This document shows, one piece after another, positions 1-7,741 of a stretch of 10,253 nt of DNA. The notes under the pieces are model-generated. The model saw only the letters and a list, made by a program, of their open reading frames with translations, did no database searches and was not told the DNA's origin. Position 1 is the stretch's first letter. Every line of letters starts with the position of its first letter. The stretch lies in contig JADGIF010000352.1 in assembly GCA_018985225.1 (NCBI GenBank), positions 1 through 10,253 of the forward strand, written 5' to 3'. A program made the position numbers and the translations under genes. This DNA comes from Amoeboradix gromovi. Lineage: Eukaryota > Sanchytriomycota > Sanchytriomycetes > Sanchytriales > Sanchytriaceae.

Positions 1-97
1 AAGCAGATCCTAATCGAGGTGTAGTGTGATCATAGCTGAAGCAGTAAGCACTTTATTGCGTATTCAGAGTCTGGTTTTCCATCTAGGCCATAAAAAT

Positions 98-490
98 ATG
101 AAGATCAGAGAATTTCTTGGAAGCTTATTGAGAAAGGAGAAGGCTAAACCAAGAAATGCATACGACGATTACATCGAACTTAAGAGAATTTTAAAATCAT
201 GTGAGCAAGAACATACTGAGAATGAGGAGTATATTAAGTATTTGGAGGTTGAAATTAAAAGAATGAAGTTAAGCCATGTCGAGGATATGGAAATGATCAG
301 TAAAATGAAAAGGGAGCTGCCAGAATATATTAAGAAAGACCAGTTGGCGTCTCAACAGTTAAAGGCTGAAAGTAGACAAGTAGAAGCACTAAAATCACAG
401 ATCAAAGCCAACTGCAAGTCAAAAATGGGTTTGGAATTGACATTGTTTGAGCTAAGAAATGAGGTATGTATAGCTACTTATAGTAAATAA
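98..490 (+). CDS. Hypothetical coiled-coil protein, possibly 5'-partial
   Basis: I do not recognise this gene. From the first ATG it encodes 130 residues, very rich in Lys and Glu, with long helical stretches (about residues 22-120) typical of a coiled coil and no membrane segment or signal peptide. The frame is already open from base 14, so the true protein may begin upstream of the window. A GTAAGC...TTCAG stretch at 44-67 could be a 24-nt in-frame intron. Near the end, GTATGT at 464 starts a possible 20-nt intron ending in AG at 483; removing it would put the stop TAA directly after Glu, dropping the last eight residues. The gene is convergent with the transporter, 20 bp away. An open frame of about 159 codons in AT-rich DNA supports a real gene; the exact ends are uncertain. 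Confidence 0.55.
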   Translation: MKIREFLGSLLRKEKAKPRNAYDDYIELKRILKSCEQEHTENEEYIKYLEVEIKRMKLSHVEDMEMISKMKRELPEYIKKDQLASQQLKAESRQVEALKSQIKANCKSKMGLELTLFELRNEVCIATYSK

Positions 491-510
491 TAGAAACAAA
501 ACTTATTTTA

Positions 511-1473
511 TTATGCTACCTCAGTAACACTCGACTTGATGGTAATATTGCTGTCGTCTAGAGTCTTTTTTTGAAGTTTTCTACCACTGTACGCATTCTC
601 TATCACTAGCACTATAGTTACAGCAAATATCATGGAACACCCAGCAATGGTGTTCCACTCTAATTGCTCTTTGAACAAAATTACACCAAAAAGAACACCA
701 AAGAATGTATCCATATTTTTAACTAATGTCACAATAGCAGCAGGAACGAATGAGATTCCAATAAACCCAAAAACTTGCCCTACTAAAAACCCTACAGTCA
801 ACAAAACTACTACAGGTAATCCGTCTAACTCCAATTCAGCATTCTGGAAGTACTTTAATGGCACTGCAAACAATAAGTATACGGCACTCATATAGAACAT
901 CAAAGAGAAATAATGAACTTTGTTTGCTAATTGTTTCGTAGCAATTGTTGAGCACGCCATGCATAGAGATGACCCGATTACAGCAATAACTGCATAGTCT
1001 CTGTGTGCATAATAATGCCCGGTTGACATAGCTTGTTTGAATAAAAACGGTGGTCTAGCAGTAAGTATCACTCCGACGAATCCCAAAATCATTCCGATCT
1101 TTTTAAACCAACTAATACTTTCTTTCAAATAATATCTTGCTAGTATCATAGTAAACAGAGGTGCTGTGAACTTTAAAATAGTAGCATCGCTGAGTTCCAT
1201 GTTCACTGCTCCCCAAAATCCTAGCACAAATGTCCCAGTACTAAATATGCCTGCTTGAAGTTGCTTAAAAATGAAGTCTTCGAATGGATTTACTTGGAAT
1301 AAAATGCATCCAAACAGGCTCAACGTTATTTGAGTGGTGGATTGCCATAGAATGATGTCGAACACATCCATATAACCGCTTACCAATTTTACGATTGCAA
1401 CTGATATTGAAATGATAAATGAAGCCAAGAAAAGAGATGATATTCCGAATATCTCAGCTCCAACAGTCGACAT
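511..1473 (-). CDS. EamA/DMT-superfamily transporter, SLC35G-like
   Basis: Predicted 320-residue polytopic membrane protein with about ten hydrophobic segments arranged as two EamA repeats (roughly residues 7-140 and 160-292). Typical family features are the DATILKFTAPLFTMILA segment at 96-112, a KES acidic/basic turn after it, and ARPPFLF at 139-145 at the end of the first repeat, which resembles SLC35G-type proteins. The family moves nucleotide sugars or small metabolites across endomembrane or plasma membrane; the substrate cannot be read from sequence. The C-terminal tail of about 30 residues is hydrophilic and probably cytosolic. I chose the ATG at 1473 because a longer frame up to 1512 begins at TTG. 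The gene follows the methyltransferase on the same strand with a 35-bp gap, so its promoter must be very short or overlap the upstream gene. The gap ends in a TTTACTTTCAG tract just before the ATG that looks like a 3' splice site, but no donor is visible in the gap. Confidence 0.88.
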   Translation of the reverse strand: MSTVGAEIFGISSLFLASFIISISVAIVKLVSGYMDVFDIILWQSTTQITLSLFGCILFQVNPFEDFIFKQLQAGIFSTGTFVLGFWGAVNMELSDATILKFTAPLFTMILARYYLKESISWFKKIGMILGFVGVILTARPPFLFKQAMSTGHYYAHRDYAVIAVIGSSLCMACSTIATKQLANKVHYFSLMFYMSAVYLLFAVPLKYFQNAELELDGLPVVVLLTVGFLVGQVFGFIGISFVPAAIVTLVKNMDTFFGVLFGVILFKEQLEWNTIAGCSMIFAVTIVLVIENAYSGRKLQKKTLDDSNITIKSSVTEVA

Positions 1474-1508
1474 TCTGAAAGTAAATAAAAATAAATTTAT
1501 TTGGATTA

Positions 1509-2186
1509 TCAATCATCTAAATTGTCAGAAATAGGCCTTAATGCGTATGATTTAACAGGAAAAAGTTGCTGTGGCCAATTTCCTTGTTTCTGTTCCAAAA
1601 CAACATTTAAGCCAGCTCTGGTGAATAGTTTTTTAAATCCTGCATCTGTTCTTGTAAATGAGTAGTCCAATTCGTCCATGACGATGTCATCTTCTTTATC
1701 GCTTGTTAAAATATTCTCTTTAACTATAATTAAACCATTTTCAGTTAATGCCGACTTACAGCGCTGTAAAAAACATACATAGTCTTCATTAAAAAGCTGA
1801 GAAGACACCCATTGGATCCAAATACAGTCGTATTCTTTGGAAAATTCATATATGTGCAATGAAGAGCAATAATAATCACCAACATTTAAGCCTTTCAAGT
1901 TTATCGATTTAGCATGAGAGAGGAATTTTGCATTGCTTTCTACTAAATCTACAGACTCAAATAGAGAAGCCAGCAAATATTTGGTAACTCTGCCAATTCC
2001 AGCACCACAATCTAAGCAGATATGACTTCCGATGGTAGTTGTTTTTTGAAGTTGAGATACAAACGCTTTAGAGTCCTCAATATCCAGTTCACTAACGTGT
2101 TCAAGCCCGCCTAACATACCGTTATCGCTGCATTCTACTTTTGACCAATATAATGATGCTTTCTCATAAAATGGATCATTTGTCAT
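1509..2186 (-). CDS. NTMT1: Protein N-terminal Xaa-Pro-Lys methyltransferase (NTMT1/Tae1 family)
   Basis: Predicted 225-residue SAM-dependent methyltransferase that methylates the alpha-amino group of proteins starting X-Pro-Lys after Met removal, such as ribosomal proteins in yeast. Family signatures are seen along the whole length: FYEKASLYW near the start, NGMLGG at 22-27, the SAM-binding motif LDCGAGIGRVTK at 58-69, IWIQWV at 122-127, VKEN at 155-158 (Asn in the position of the substrate-binding Asn of human NTMT1), LDYSFTRTD at 173-181 and SYALRP near the end. Length matches human NTMT1 (223 residues). The start at 2186 is the only in-frame ATG that fits; the longer frame to 2225 opens with TTG. 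The stop is TGA followed at once by TAA. No intron is needed. Assignment to the family is firm; the symbol follows the human orthologue. Confidence 0.93.
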   Translation of the reverse strand: MTNDPFYEKASLYWSKVECSDNGMLGGLEHVSELDIEDSKAFVSQLQKTTTIGSHICLDCGAGIGRVTKYLLASLFESVDLVESNAKFLSHAKSINLKGLNVGDYYCSSLHIYEFSKEYDCIWIQWVSSQLFNEDYVCFLQRCKSALTENGLIIVKENILTSDKEDDIVMDELDYSFTRTDAGFKKLFTRAGLNVVLEQKQGNWPQQLFPVKSYALRPISDNLDD

Positions 2187-3287
2187 TTGGAGTAAAATAT
2201 GACACACCCTAGTAAAAGTACACAAACTTTTTAAAACAAATACCTGAAAATTGATTAACTAAATGAAAAGACATGCACCATTCTATATTGCTTTTATTTG
2301 AGGCAACAATTAATCGCAGGTTATACCTGTTCTATCGTTTCGATGACAGGCATAAAGGCTAAGGATTTCATTGAATAGACAATTTATTTTGATTATTTGA
2401 GCTCTATCACTCCAATATACTCTTTCTGTAGACTTTGAAGTGCAAATAACATAATTGAAAATAACTGCAAAATTCTTAGTGTGCGGAATCTAAAACAATC
2501 GCATTTAGGAACTGGTTCAAGAATTGAGAGATAAGATGAGCTTAATGTCTAATCAAGTTTTTGATGGTAAAGAGTCGTACTGCCGGAACGACTTTAAGAT
2601 TTAATCCAAGGGCAAGAAAGTTATTTGTTGCATTGAGAAAACTCGTGTTCATGCAGAAACAGTATCGTCTATAGATGGACTTAGCAGCCCGCTTTTTGTG
2701 GAAATTCCTCATTTTTAGATAATTAGAACTTTTTAACGAGGGAAACCAATAAGCTTATACACAGCACTAACTCGATTCCTGATTGGGTTACTAATGCGGC
2801 CCTTTCTTTTGTACTTGTAACTGACATCACCATTAGTAAACCGCTTTCTCTATCTTAATTTTATTTTTTCCGTGATCATATTCATATTCGCACCCAACGG
2901 CTCACAGAGACAAGCTTACAGTACTTCCCTTTCATGAGTTTGGTGTTATAATTGATGATTTTGCGATTAGTGCAACAGTGTTATCGGACTTGTATTATGA
3001 AATTTCGAGCGCTTTTTTGATGAGAACTTGGTTATCCAGTACAAAGTACCTCTCTTTCATGCTGCTTTGACTCTGAGTCTACTCTTCCTACATCAGTTCC
3101 AAAATTCTACATTGAGAAAGTTGAAGCTTGTCATGATAGTGAAAGGCTGCTTGTTTCCATGTGTTTTCGTGTATTTTGTTGTGTTCAAATGTGTTTTTTA
3201 CGTACCACTTAAAGGCCAATCATTTTTTCTGAAAATGTTTGACAACTTCAGATTTGGACTATTTAAGAGACATGGCAGTTCAAAGTT
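2187..3287. other. Intergenic region without a recognisable gene
   Basis: About 1.1 kb between the methyltransferase start and the small peptide gene. It must hold the promoter of the methyltransferase. Short open stretches of 40-60 codons occur in all three + frames, for example a 60-codon frame from ATG 2536 to TAG 2716 broken by TAA at 2602. Runs of this size are expected by chance in AT-rich DNA and no known family was recognised. A longer frame at 3001-3420 runs through the peptide gene in another frame; it opens without an ATG and is not convincing. No tRNA or other structured RNA was recognised by eye. Confidence 0.5.
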
Positions 3288-3437
3288 ATGTTATTATCAG
3301 TACTATTTGTATCTGCATTACCAGCTCAAAAAGAAAATCATTTATCAAAAAGAATGTATGGTATGCCACCACCAATGGGGATGTATGGTGCACCTCCAGG
3401 AATTGGAATGTATGGTATGAGAAGATGGGGATACTAG
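3288..3437 (+). CDS. Small Met/Tyr/Gly/Pro-rich predicted secreted peptide
   Basis: Not a recognised family. The ATG opens a 49-residue frame. Residues 1-13 (MLLSVLFVSALPA) form a short signal-peptide-like hydrophobic stretch with a plausible cleavage after Ala13. Residues 14-22 form a short propeptide ending in Lys-Arg, a Kex2-type dibasic site. The remaining 27 residues contain three MYG units at 23-25, 32-34 and 41-43, separated by Pro/Gly/Met spacers, and end in RRWGY. An in-frame TAA lies a few codons upstream, so the start is fixed unless an upstream exon exists. TATTTAAG at 3260-3267 is a possible TATA-like element and AATAAA at 3454-3459 a possible polyadenylation signal. The two other frames across this DNA are also open (one could start at ATG 3272), but they lack such internal repeats. 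A secreted or processed peptide is inference. Confidence 0.55.
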   Translation: MLLSVLFVSALPAQKENHLSKRMYGMPPPMGMYGAPPGIGMYGMRRWGY

Positions 3438-3453
3438 ACTCAACAAAACAAAT

Positions 3454-3459
3454 AATAAA
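3454..3459 (+). terminator. Possible polyadenylation signal AATAAA
   Basis: A perfect AATAAA lies 17 bases after the TAG of the small peptide gene, within the normal distance for a 3' end signal. In AT-rich DNA this hexamer is common, so it is only supporting evidence. Confidence 0.35.
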
Positions 3460-3997
3460 TATCTTTGGCATGAAATGCGGCTTTATAATCAAGTTTAAGA
3501 TGTCCATTTTGCATTAATTAGATCAGAGCACTCTACTTTTAACTGCGAGTTGCGGATGGGGCATTCCAGTCTCAAGTCATAAATTGCTCCTTTTATTAGT
3601 AAAAACTGCTAAGTAACTGGCAGACATCGCGTTTCTCGTTAATACCAAGCCTATAATTTTTACCTCGATATTTTCTTTGGAAATTTTTGATCCTAACTTG
3701 TTCTATTTCATTTCAATTGTGTTTTCTGAGGTTCTAACGATATACTTACACCCTAGTTAGCATCGCATACAAAACTACTTTTTTAAACCCATTTTATCAA
3801 ATGTATAGAGTTATGACAAGGGCAGACTGTAAAAATAAGATATTTTTGAAGATTTAGTCCATATTTTATCGCCTAGTGACAAGGTCACCTACTTAAACTA
3901 TTATTCTCCTCTGACAACCTGGCTTTTATAGCTTGATAGCAAACATTTACCGACAAAAAGGAGAGTTGCTTTAAGCAAACTGTAAGTTTCTATGGAA

Positions 3998-4030
3998 ACA
4001 TGCGAGACATAAAATATAAAAACTAGACTA
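3998..4030 (+). repeat. Left copy of a dispersed ~32-bp repeat
   Basis: Starts ACATGCGAGACAT and ends in ATAAAAACTAGACTA. It matches, in the opposite direction, the copy at 4251-4282: both share ACATG, GACA, then AAATATAAAAACTAGAC. With that copy it forms an inverted pair enclosing about 220 bp, the geometry of terminal inverted repeats of a small non-autonomous element. No clear target-site duplication was found next to the ends. Confidence 0.6.
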
Positions 4031-4250
4031 ACTTTCTGAAATAGTTTGAATCATTATTTCAAGTGTGCATTAACCGATAGTAAATTACATTAAATTAATC
4101 TTATTGGTTGCACCTTTTGCTTAAACACTCAGAGACCCTATATATTTTAAAGAGGGGAAAGACATTAATGAAAGAGAATTGGTTTGAAAGAAGGACTTTT
4201 ATTAATAATAGTACTTCCTCCTCATGGAGCACCTCCTTTAAAGACGACTT

Positions 4251-4282
4251 GGTCTAGTTTTTATATTTGGTGTCCCATGTAG
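4251..4282 (-). repeat. Right copy of the ~32-bp repeat, inverted
   Basis: On the - strand it reads CTACATGGGACAC, then AAATATAAAAACTAGACC. The first 13 bases are identical to those of the copy at 10178 and the second half is nearly identical to the copy at 3998. Divergence sets in on both sides, so the unit is about 32 bp. Confidence 0.6.
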
Positions 4283-4514
4283 TTAAATAATAGATTTTCT
4301 TTAGAGCACTACACCTTGTACATGTCTGACTAGTAAATGCTTCATTACACTCAACCTTCGTCTTTCCTCTTTGTTTGCACTTGAACTTCAAGCGTTCTTT
4401 GAATAAATTGTACAATATCGCTTTCCTGGCGTTGAAAGATATCTAATTCTTCCAAGTTTGGACCAGCTTATCAGTGTTGATGAATGTATGCGTACCTGTT
4501 AATTATTTATTTAG

Positions 4515-5471
4515 AATTGATTTACCACTTGCGAAAAGGAAGAATATCGAGTGTTTAAGCTATTAGAAAAATCTGGAAAAGTCTTGAAATGATACAAAAA
4601 TATATACAAATTCGCGATAAATGATTTATTCAAGAAAATAGTCAAGCTATTTGTTTATGATACGAGACTGGAAGTTCAGAATCTAGACAAGCCAAACGTT
4701 CAGTCGGAATCGCTGTTTTCCCTTGTAATCATTGCTCCAAGTTCTTACATGAACAAGAGTGGAAATTGACTGCTTATTGAATGCTGATATCAAACTTTAA
4801 TCAAATCCCATTTTAGAGGAATTGTCAATACGGTGGAATCCCGAAAAATAGAATTAAATGATTTAAACCATCAGTTCCCTATAGAAAAGCTGTGTAAAGG
4901 GTTTGCAGTCGTCATTTACAATCTAGATGAATTCAGTTTCTGATTTTGCTTTTATATCATCAACAGAATAGCTTGAAAAGCAAAGCTTCTGAGACTCGTA
5001 ATCAGGCTTTGGGAAAATCTGAGACGCTTTTGGGTCCTTGGCATTGGATTAATCAAGATTTTTGCTGCAATGTGCAAATTATTTACATTTTTAAGAATTT
5101 CGAAAGGTCCATCAAAATTTCCTATTTCAATATCGTATGGGTATATCGAAATGCCGTGCACATCTCTTAAAAATGGTATGGTAAATAACTTTTTACGCTC
5201 AATTACAGAAATACCTTTCCATATTTTAGTTTGGAATCTTCCCAGGGCCACTTTTATCTCTTCTAAATTTTTTGTGATATCTGTTTGGTCTGGAAATTGG
5301 AAAGACATCATACACGAAAGAAGTTGATGTAGTTTACATAACAGTCCCGCTTTATGCTATTTCCAGAGACGTCAAGTCATTGAATGTACACTGAGGATGG
5401 CGAAAGACCAAGCTCGCAAAGGAGAAATGAGCACTATGTCGCCCTGTTTGGAGGGTGAAAATGAAGTAGTC
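4515..5471 (+). other. Long frame with only TGA stops (possible gene relic)
   Basis: In this frame 319 consecutive codons contain no TAA or TAG, while TGA occurs seven times (4518, 4590, 4767, 4785, 4941, 4974, 5325). The frame closes with TAA at 5472. TAG at 4512 and TAA at 4500 close it upstream. About 16 TAA/TAG codons would be expected by chance at this base composition (my rough estimate). Readings are a degraded gene, or a segment where TGA was sense (mitochondrial-type code), as in transferred mitochondrial DNA. Six of the seven TGAs lie before 4980 and all five TGGs after it, so two unrelated open runs joined by chance are also possible. No protein family was recognised. The second half overlaps an open frame on the other strand. 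Confidence 0.25.
4952..5311 (-). CDS. Doubtful hypothetical protein
   Basis: A 119-codon frame opening with two ATGs. The first 75 residues have an ordinary soluble-protein composition, with acidic and basic residues mixed (for example NLEEIKVALGRFQ); the last part is less convincing. A GTAAAT...TTGCAG stretch of 22 nt follows residue 77 and could be an intron; using it would end the protein after three more codons. A frame of this length is borderline by chance in AT-rich DNA, and the opposite strand is open over the same bases. I recognise no family. Listed only so that it can be tested. Confidence 0.22.
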   Translation of the reverse strand: MMSFQFPDQTDITKNLEEIKVALGRFQTKIWKGISVIERKKLFTIPFLRDVHGISIYPYDIEIGNFDGPFEILKNVNNLHIAAKILINPMPRTQKRLRFSQSLITSLRSFAFQAILLMI

Positions 5472-5474
5472 TAA

Positions 5475-5732
5475 TTTTTGCTGTGTTTCTACCTGAAAGA
5501 GTAAGTATCCTTATTGGATGAACTTGTGCTGCTATCTGGGTCTCATTTGGAAGATGGGTTTATAAAACTCAACAAACATAAAATAAATTTTGTTGGATAT
5601 GACAGCATTCTTAACAAGAAAATACAAATCACCTGCATTGCAAATTGTTTGTGTGTTTAAGCATCTTGTTTGGATCATTACTCTAAAATAAGATGTGCAT
5701 AAACTTCATTTATTTTGAAACACAATTTATTG
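5475..5732. other. Upstream region of the RhoGAP gene
   Basis: No convincing gene. It contains the 5550-5596 segment that resembles the 3' flank of the small peptide gene, including AATAAA at 5582-5587. An ATG at 5692 opens a short out-of-frame ORF that overlaps the RhoGAP start at 5733 and would act as an upstream ORF if it lies in the transcript. Confidence 0.35.
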
Positions 5733-7691
5733 ATGTCTCATCTCGTATCTAAACAGCAGGTTTTGATAGATTTACTGCTCAAATTTTGTAAGGATAATAA
5801 ACTAGATCTCCCTCGCGATATAGTAGATTTACATCATGAGCTATCCCAAATTATCCTTGGAAACCAATCTGTAAATGTCCGGATAAGTATCGTCCATAAT
5901 ACTAAAGTCGGTTTTGTCATTGATTACACTTCTGGGAATCACACCATCACTCTTTTTAAAAGCGTGGATCAGATATGGTATTTTTGCGCATTGTTACAGA
6001 AGAAGCATTTGAAAAAGAAAGAGGCTTCCAAAGATCCGAAGAAACAACTGAAGTCTAATACACTTGGGAGCAATTCTAGTCTAACAGTTAGTTCTCTATC
6101 TTTATCTAGTGCTCCTATCCCAAATATTGATCTTAAATTGATAAAGTTCCCTGAGAAGCAAGTTTTGTTGACAAATGATCCCCACATGATGGATAAACGC
6201 CGTAAGCAAGTGGATGACTTTCTAAAATCACTTCTTGCTAACTATCCTAATGAAAACATCATCACTGAATTCTTCACTACCGATTTGTATGAGCAACCTC
6301 CAAAACCCACCACAAACTCCACTAGTATCTCCCCGACTAATGGCCCTAGTGCTAGTAATTCTTCTTTCAACTCGCCGTCTAACTCCCTTCCTTCTAAAAA
6401 GATGCCTAGTATAACTTTGCCCCGTCCTGAATCTAATCCTACACTGGTCCGCCCTGAGCAGAATGAATCCACTATAATTGGCAAATCTGGTTATTTGATG
6501 AAGTTTAGCCGCGGAAAATGGAAGCCGAGATTCTATATTCTTGAACAGGATGGTTTGTACGGACATAAAGACAATCATCGCCATATGCTCACGTTTAAGA
6601 ATGCCAGCATCTGCTTGTTAACTGACTATCTTAAAGATCCGGTTGCTCAACAAATTGCTGCCACTCTTTTAATGGAACAGGTACCTAATGTTCTGGTGAT
6701 TTATTATAAACAGCAAGCGCAGTATCTTAAATGTCATTCGAGCTATGACAGGGATGCTTGGTATAAAGCCATAAGTATAGTAATGAACGAGTACGGTAAG
6801 AAACCAAAGTTCAAATGGTTTTGGGGAAGCAACAAGAACAGCGAAGCTAATTTAGATCAATCGGAGCAAGTTGTTCAGCCTATTTTCGGAGTACCTCTGA
6901 AACAGGCTCTGCATTTCAATTTATTGCCCTGCGCTGTTTATAGGTGCATAGAATACTTAGACACTAAGAAGGCATACATGGAAGAAGGTATATATAGGCT
7001 ATCAGGAAGCACTACCACTATGAAGGCGATTAAAGATGCCTTTAACACACAAGGAGACGTAGATTTGTTGCTGCAAGTTTACGACCCACATGCAGTGGCA
7101 GGGGTGTTAAAACTATGGTTCAGGGAACTTCCAGAGAATATATTGACAAATGATCTTCACAAATACTTTCAAAAAGTGAATGAATTAGAAAAAAACAGCA
7201 AAACGGTGGAACTGCGAAAACTAGTAAATATGTTACCTGTAGAGTACTACACCTTGCTAAGGGCATTAATAGCACACTTGCGGATAGTAACCAACCATAG
7301 TGATGTGAACAAAATGACGATAAGTAATATAGGAATTGTATTTGCACCAACATTGAACATCAGTGCTGGCGTCTTTTGCCATTTTATACAGCATTTTGAG
7401 GACATATTCATGGATACGAATATAGAAGACACAGAGAGTATAGAAAACAATAGTGAGTTTAAAGCATATGATGAAGACACTGGCAGCTATTTAGATATAC
7501 CAATGCACAACTTCTTCAAAAATGGAGAAGATGAACAAGACCCAGTAGAGAGCAAAAGAAATTCAGAGTTTGCAAGAAATTCGCTGATTTATGAAGACAA
7601 GTAATTGAATAACTGATTTAGTGTACCTGATTTATTAAAGCAGCTGGAGCAACAATTTAAAAAGACTGAAGATACCCCGCAAGATAAATGA
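5733..7691 (+). CDS. BEM3: PX-PH-RhoGAP protein, Bem3-like (one 21-nt intron)
   Basis: Predicted 645-residue GTPase-activating protein for Rho/Cdc42-type GTPases, with the PX-PH-RhoGAP order of fungal Bem3. A PX-like domain spans about residues 47-182, split by a Ser/Lys-rich insert, with the family's KRRKQVDDFL segment near its end. A Ser/Pro/Asn-rich linker follows. The PH domain runs about 250-354 (GYLMKFSRGKWKPRFYIL to the DAWYKAI helix). The RhoGAP domain runs about 384-560: the arginine finger is Arg422 in EGIYRLSG, followed by VAGVLKLWFRELPE and the conserved Asn532 in ISNIGIVFAPTLN. PX and PH domains would recruit it to phosphoinositide membranes at growth sites. The start is the first in-frame ATG; an earlier TTG extends the frame only slightly. 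Unspliced it stops at 7602-7604. Splicing 7601-7621 adds a Gln/Lys-rich helical tail and ends at TGA 7689. RABL2 begins 50 bp later. The family is firm; strict Bem3 orthology is inference. Confidence 0.92.
7601..7621 (+). other. 21-nt intron in the PX-PH-RhoGAP gene
   Basis: Begins GTAATTG and ends GATTTAG, with AATAAC inside as a possible branch site. It carries the in-frame TAA at 7602 that would otherwise end the protein. Removal keeps frame (GAC AA|T GTA) and opens 22 further codons to a TGA. The new tail (VPDLLKQLEQQF and on) looks like a normal amphipathic helix. Confidence 0.72.
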
Positions 7692-7741
7692 ATAGTAAAT
7701 ATGTTAATGTTTAACCAAAGCATACTAGGCCAAAATTACTT

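Larger units (their letters stand above)
3438..4514. other. Gene-poor region with an inverted repeat pair
   Basis: Apart from the inverted repeats described separately, I see no convincing coding frame here on either strand. A 31-codon ORF starts at ATG 4168, downstream of TATATATTTTAAAG; it is too short and featureless to call. The segment from 4283 to 4514 has scattered stops in all + frames. A GTACC...TTTAG stretch at 4492-4514 (23 nt) resembles the tiny introns of the right-hand genes but is not tied to a supported exon. Confidence 0.45.

Noticed and set aside
632-895. + strand ORF inside the transporter
   Set aside because: It lies antisense to a clearly conserved membrane protein and is its shadow.
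1474-1508. Splicing of the methyltransferase into the transporter through the TTTACTTTCAG tract
   Set aside because: There is no GT donor in the gap, and both proteins are complete with their own start and stop.
2400-2934. A + strand frame with TAA and TAG but no TGA, which reads smoothly if TAA/TAG were Gln
   Set aside because: Only about 178 codons with about three TGA expected, so absence of TGA has a chance of a few percent. All clear genes here use TAA and TAG as stops.
3001-3420. Open frame of about 139 codons over the peptide gene
   Set aside because: It opens without an ATG, has biased Phe/Val/Cys composition and no recognisable domain; its length is compatible with chance when all frames are counted.
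3272-3517. Alternative 81-residue frame starting MAVQSYVII over the peptide gene
   Set aside because: It runs past the AATAAA at 3454 and lacks the regular MYG repeats; the 49-residue frame explains the sequence better. It is not fully excluded.
4581-4634. A 54-nt intron from GTCTTG to CAAG that would remove the TGA at 4590
   Set aside because: The donor is poor and the size is unlike the confirmed 19-21 nt introns; no protein family supports the exons.
6228-6584. - strand ORFs inside the PX-PH-RhoGAP gene
   Set aside because: They are antisense shadows of conserved coding sequence.
7692-7741. RhoGAP and RABL2 as one fused gene
   Set aside because: The RhoGAP frame ends at TGA 7689 after splicing and RABL2 has its own ATG and complete N-terminal strand.
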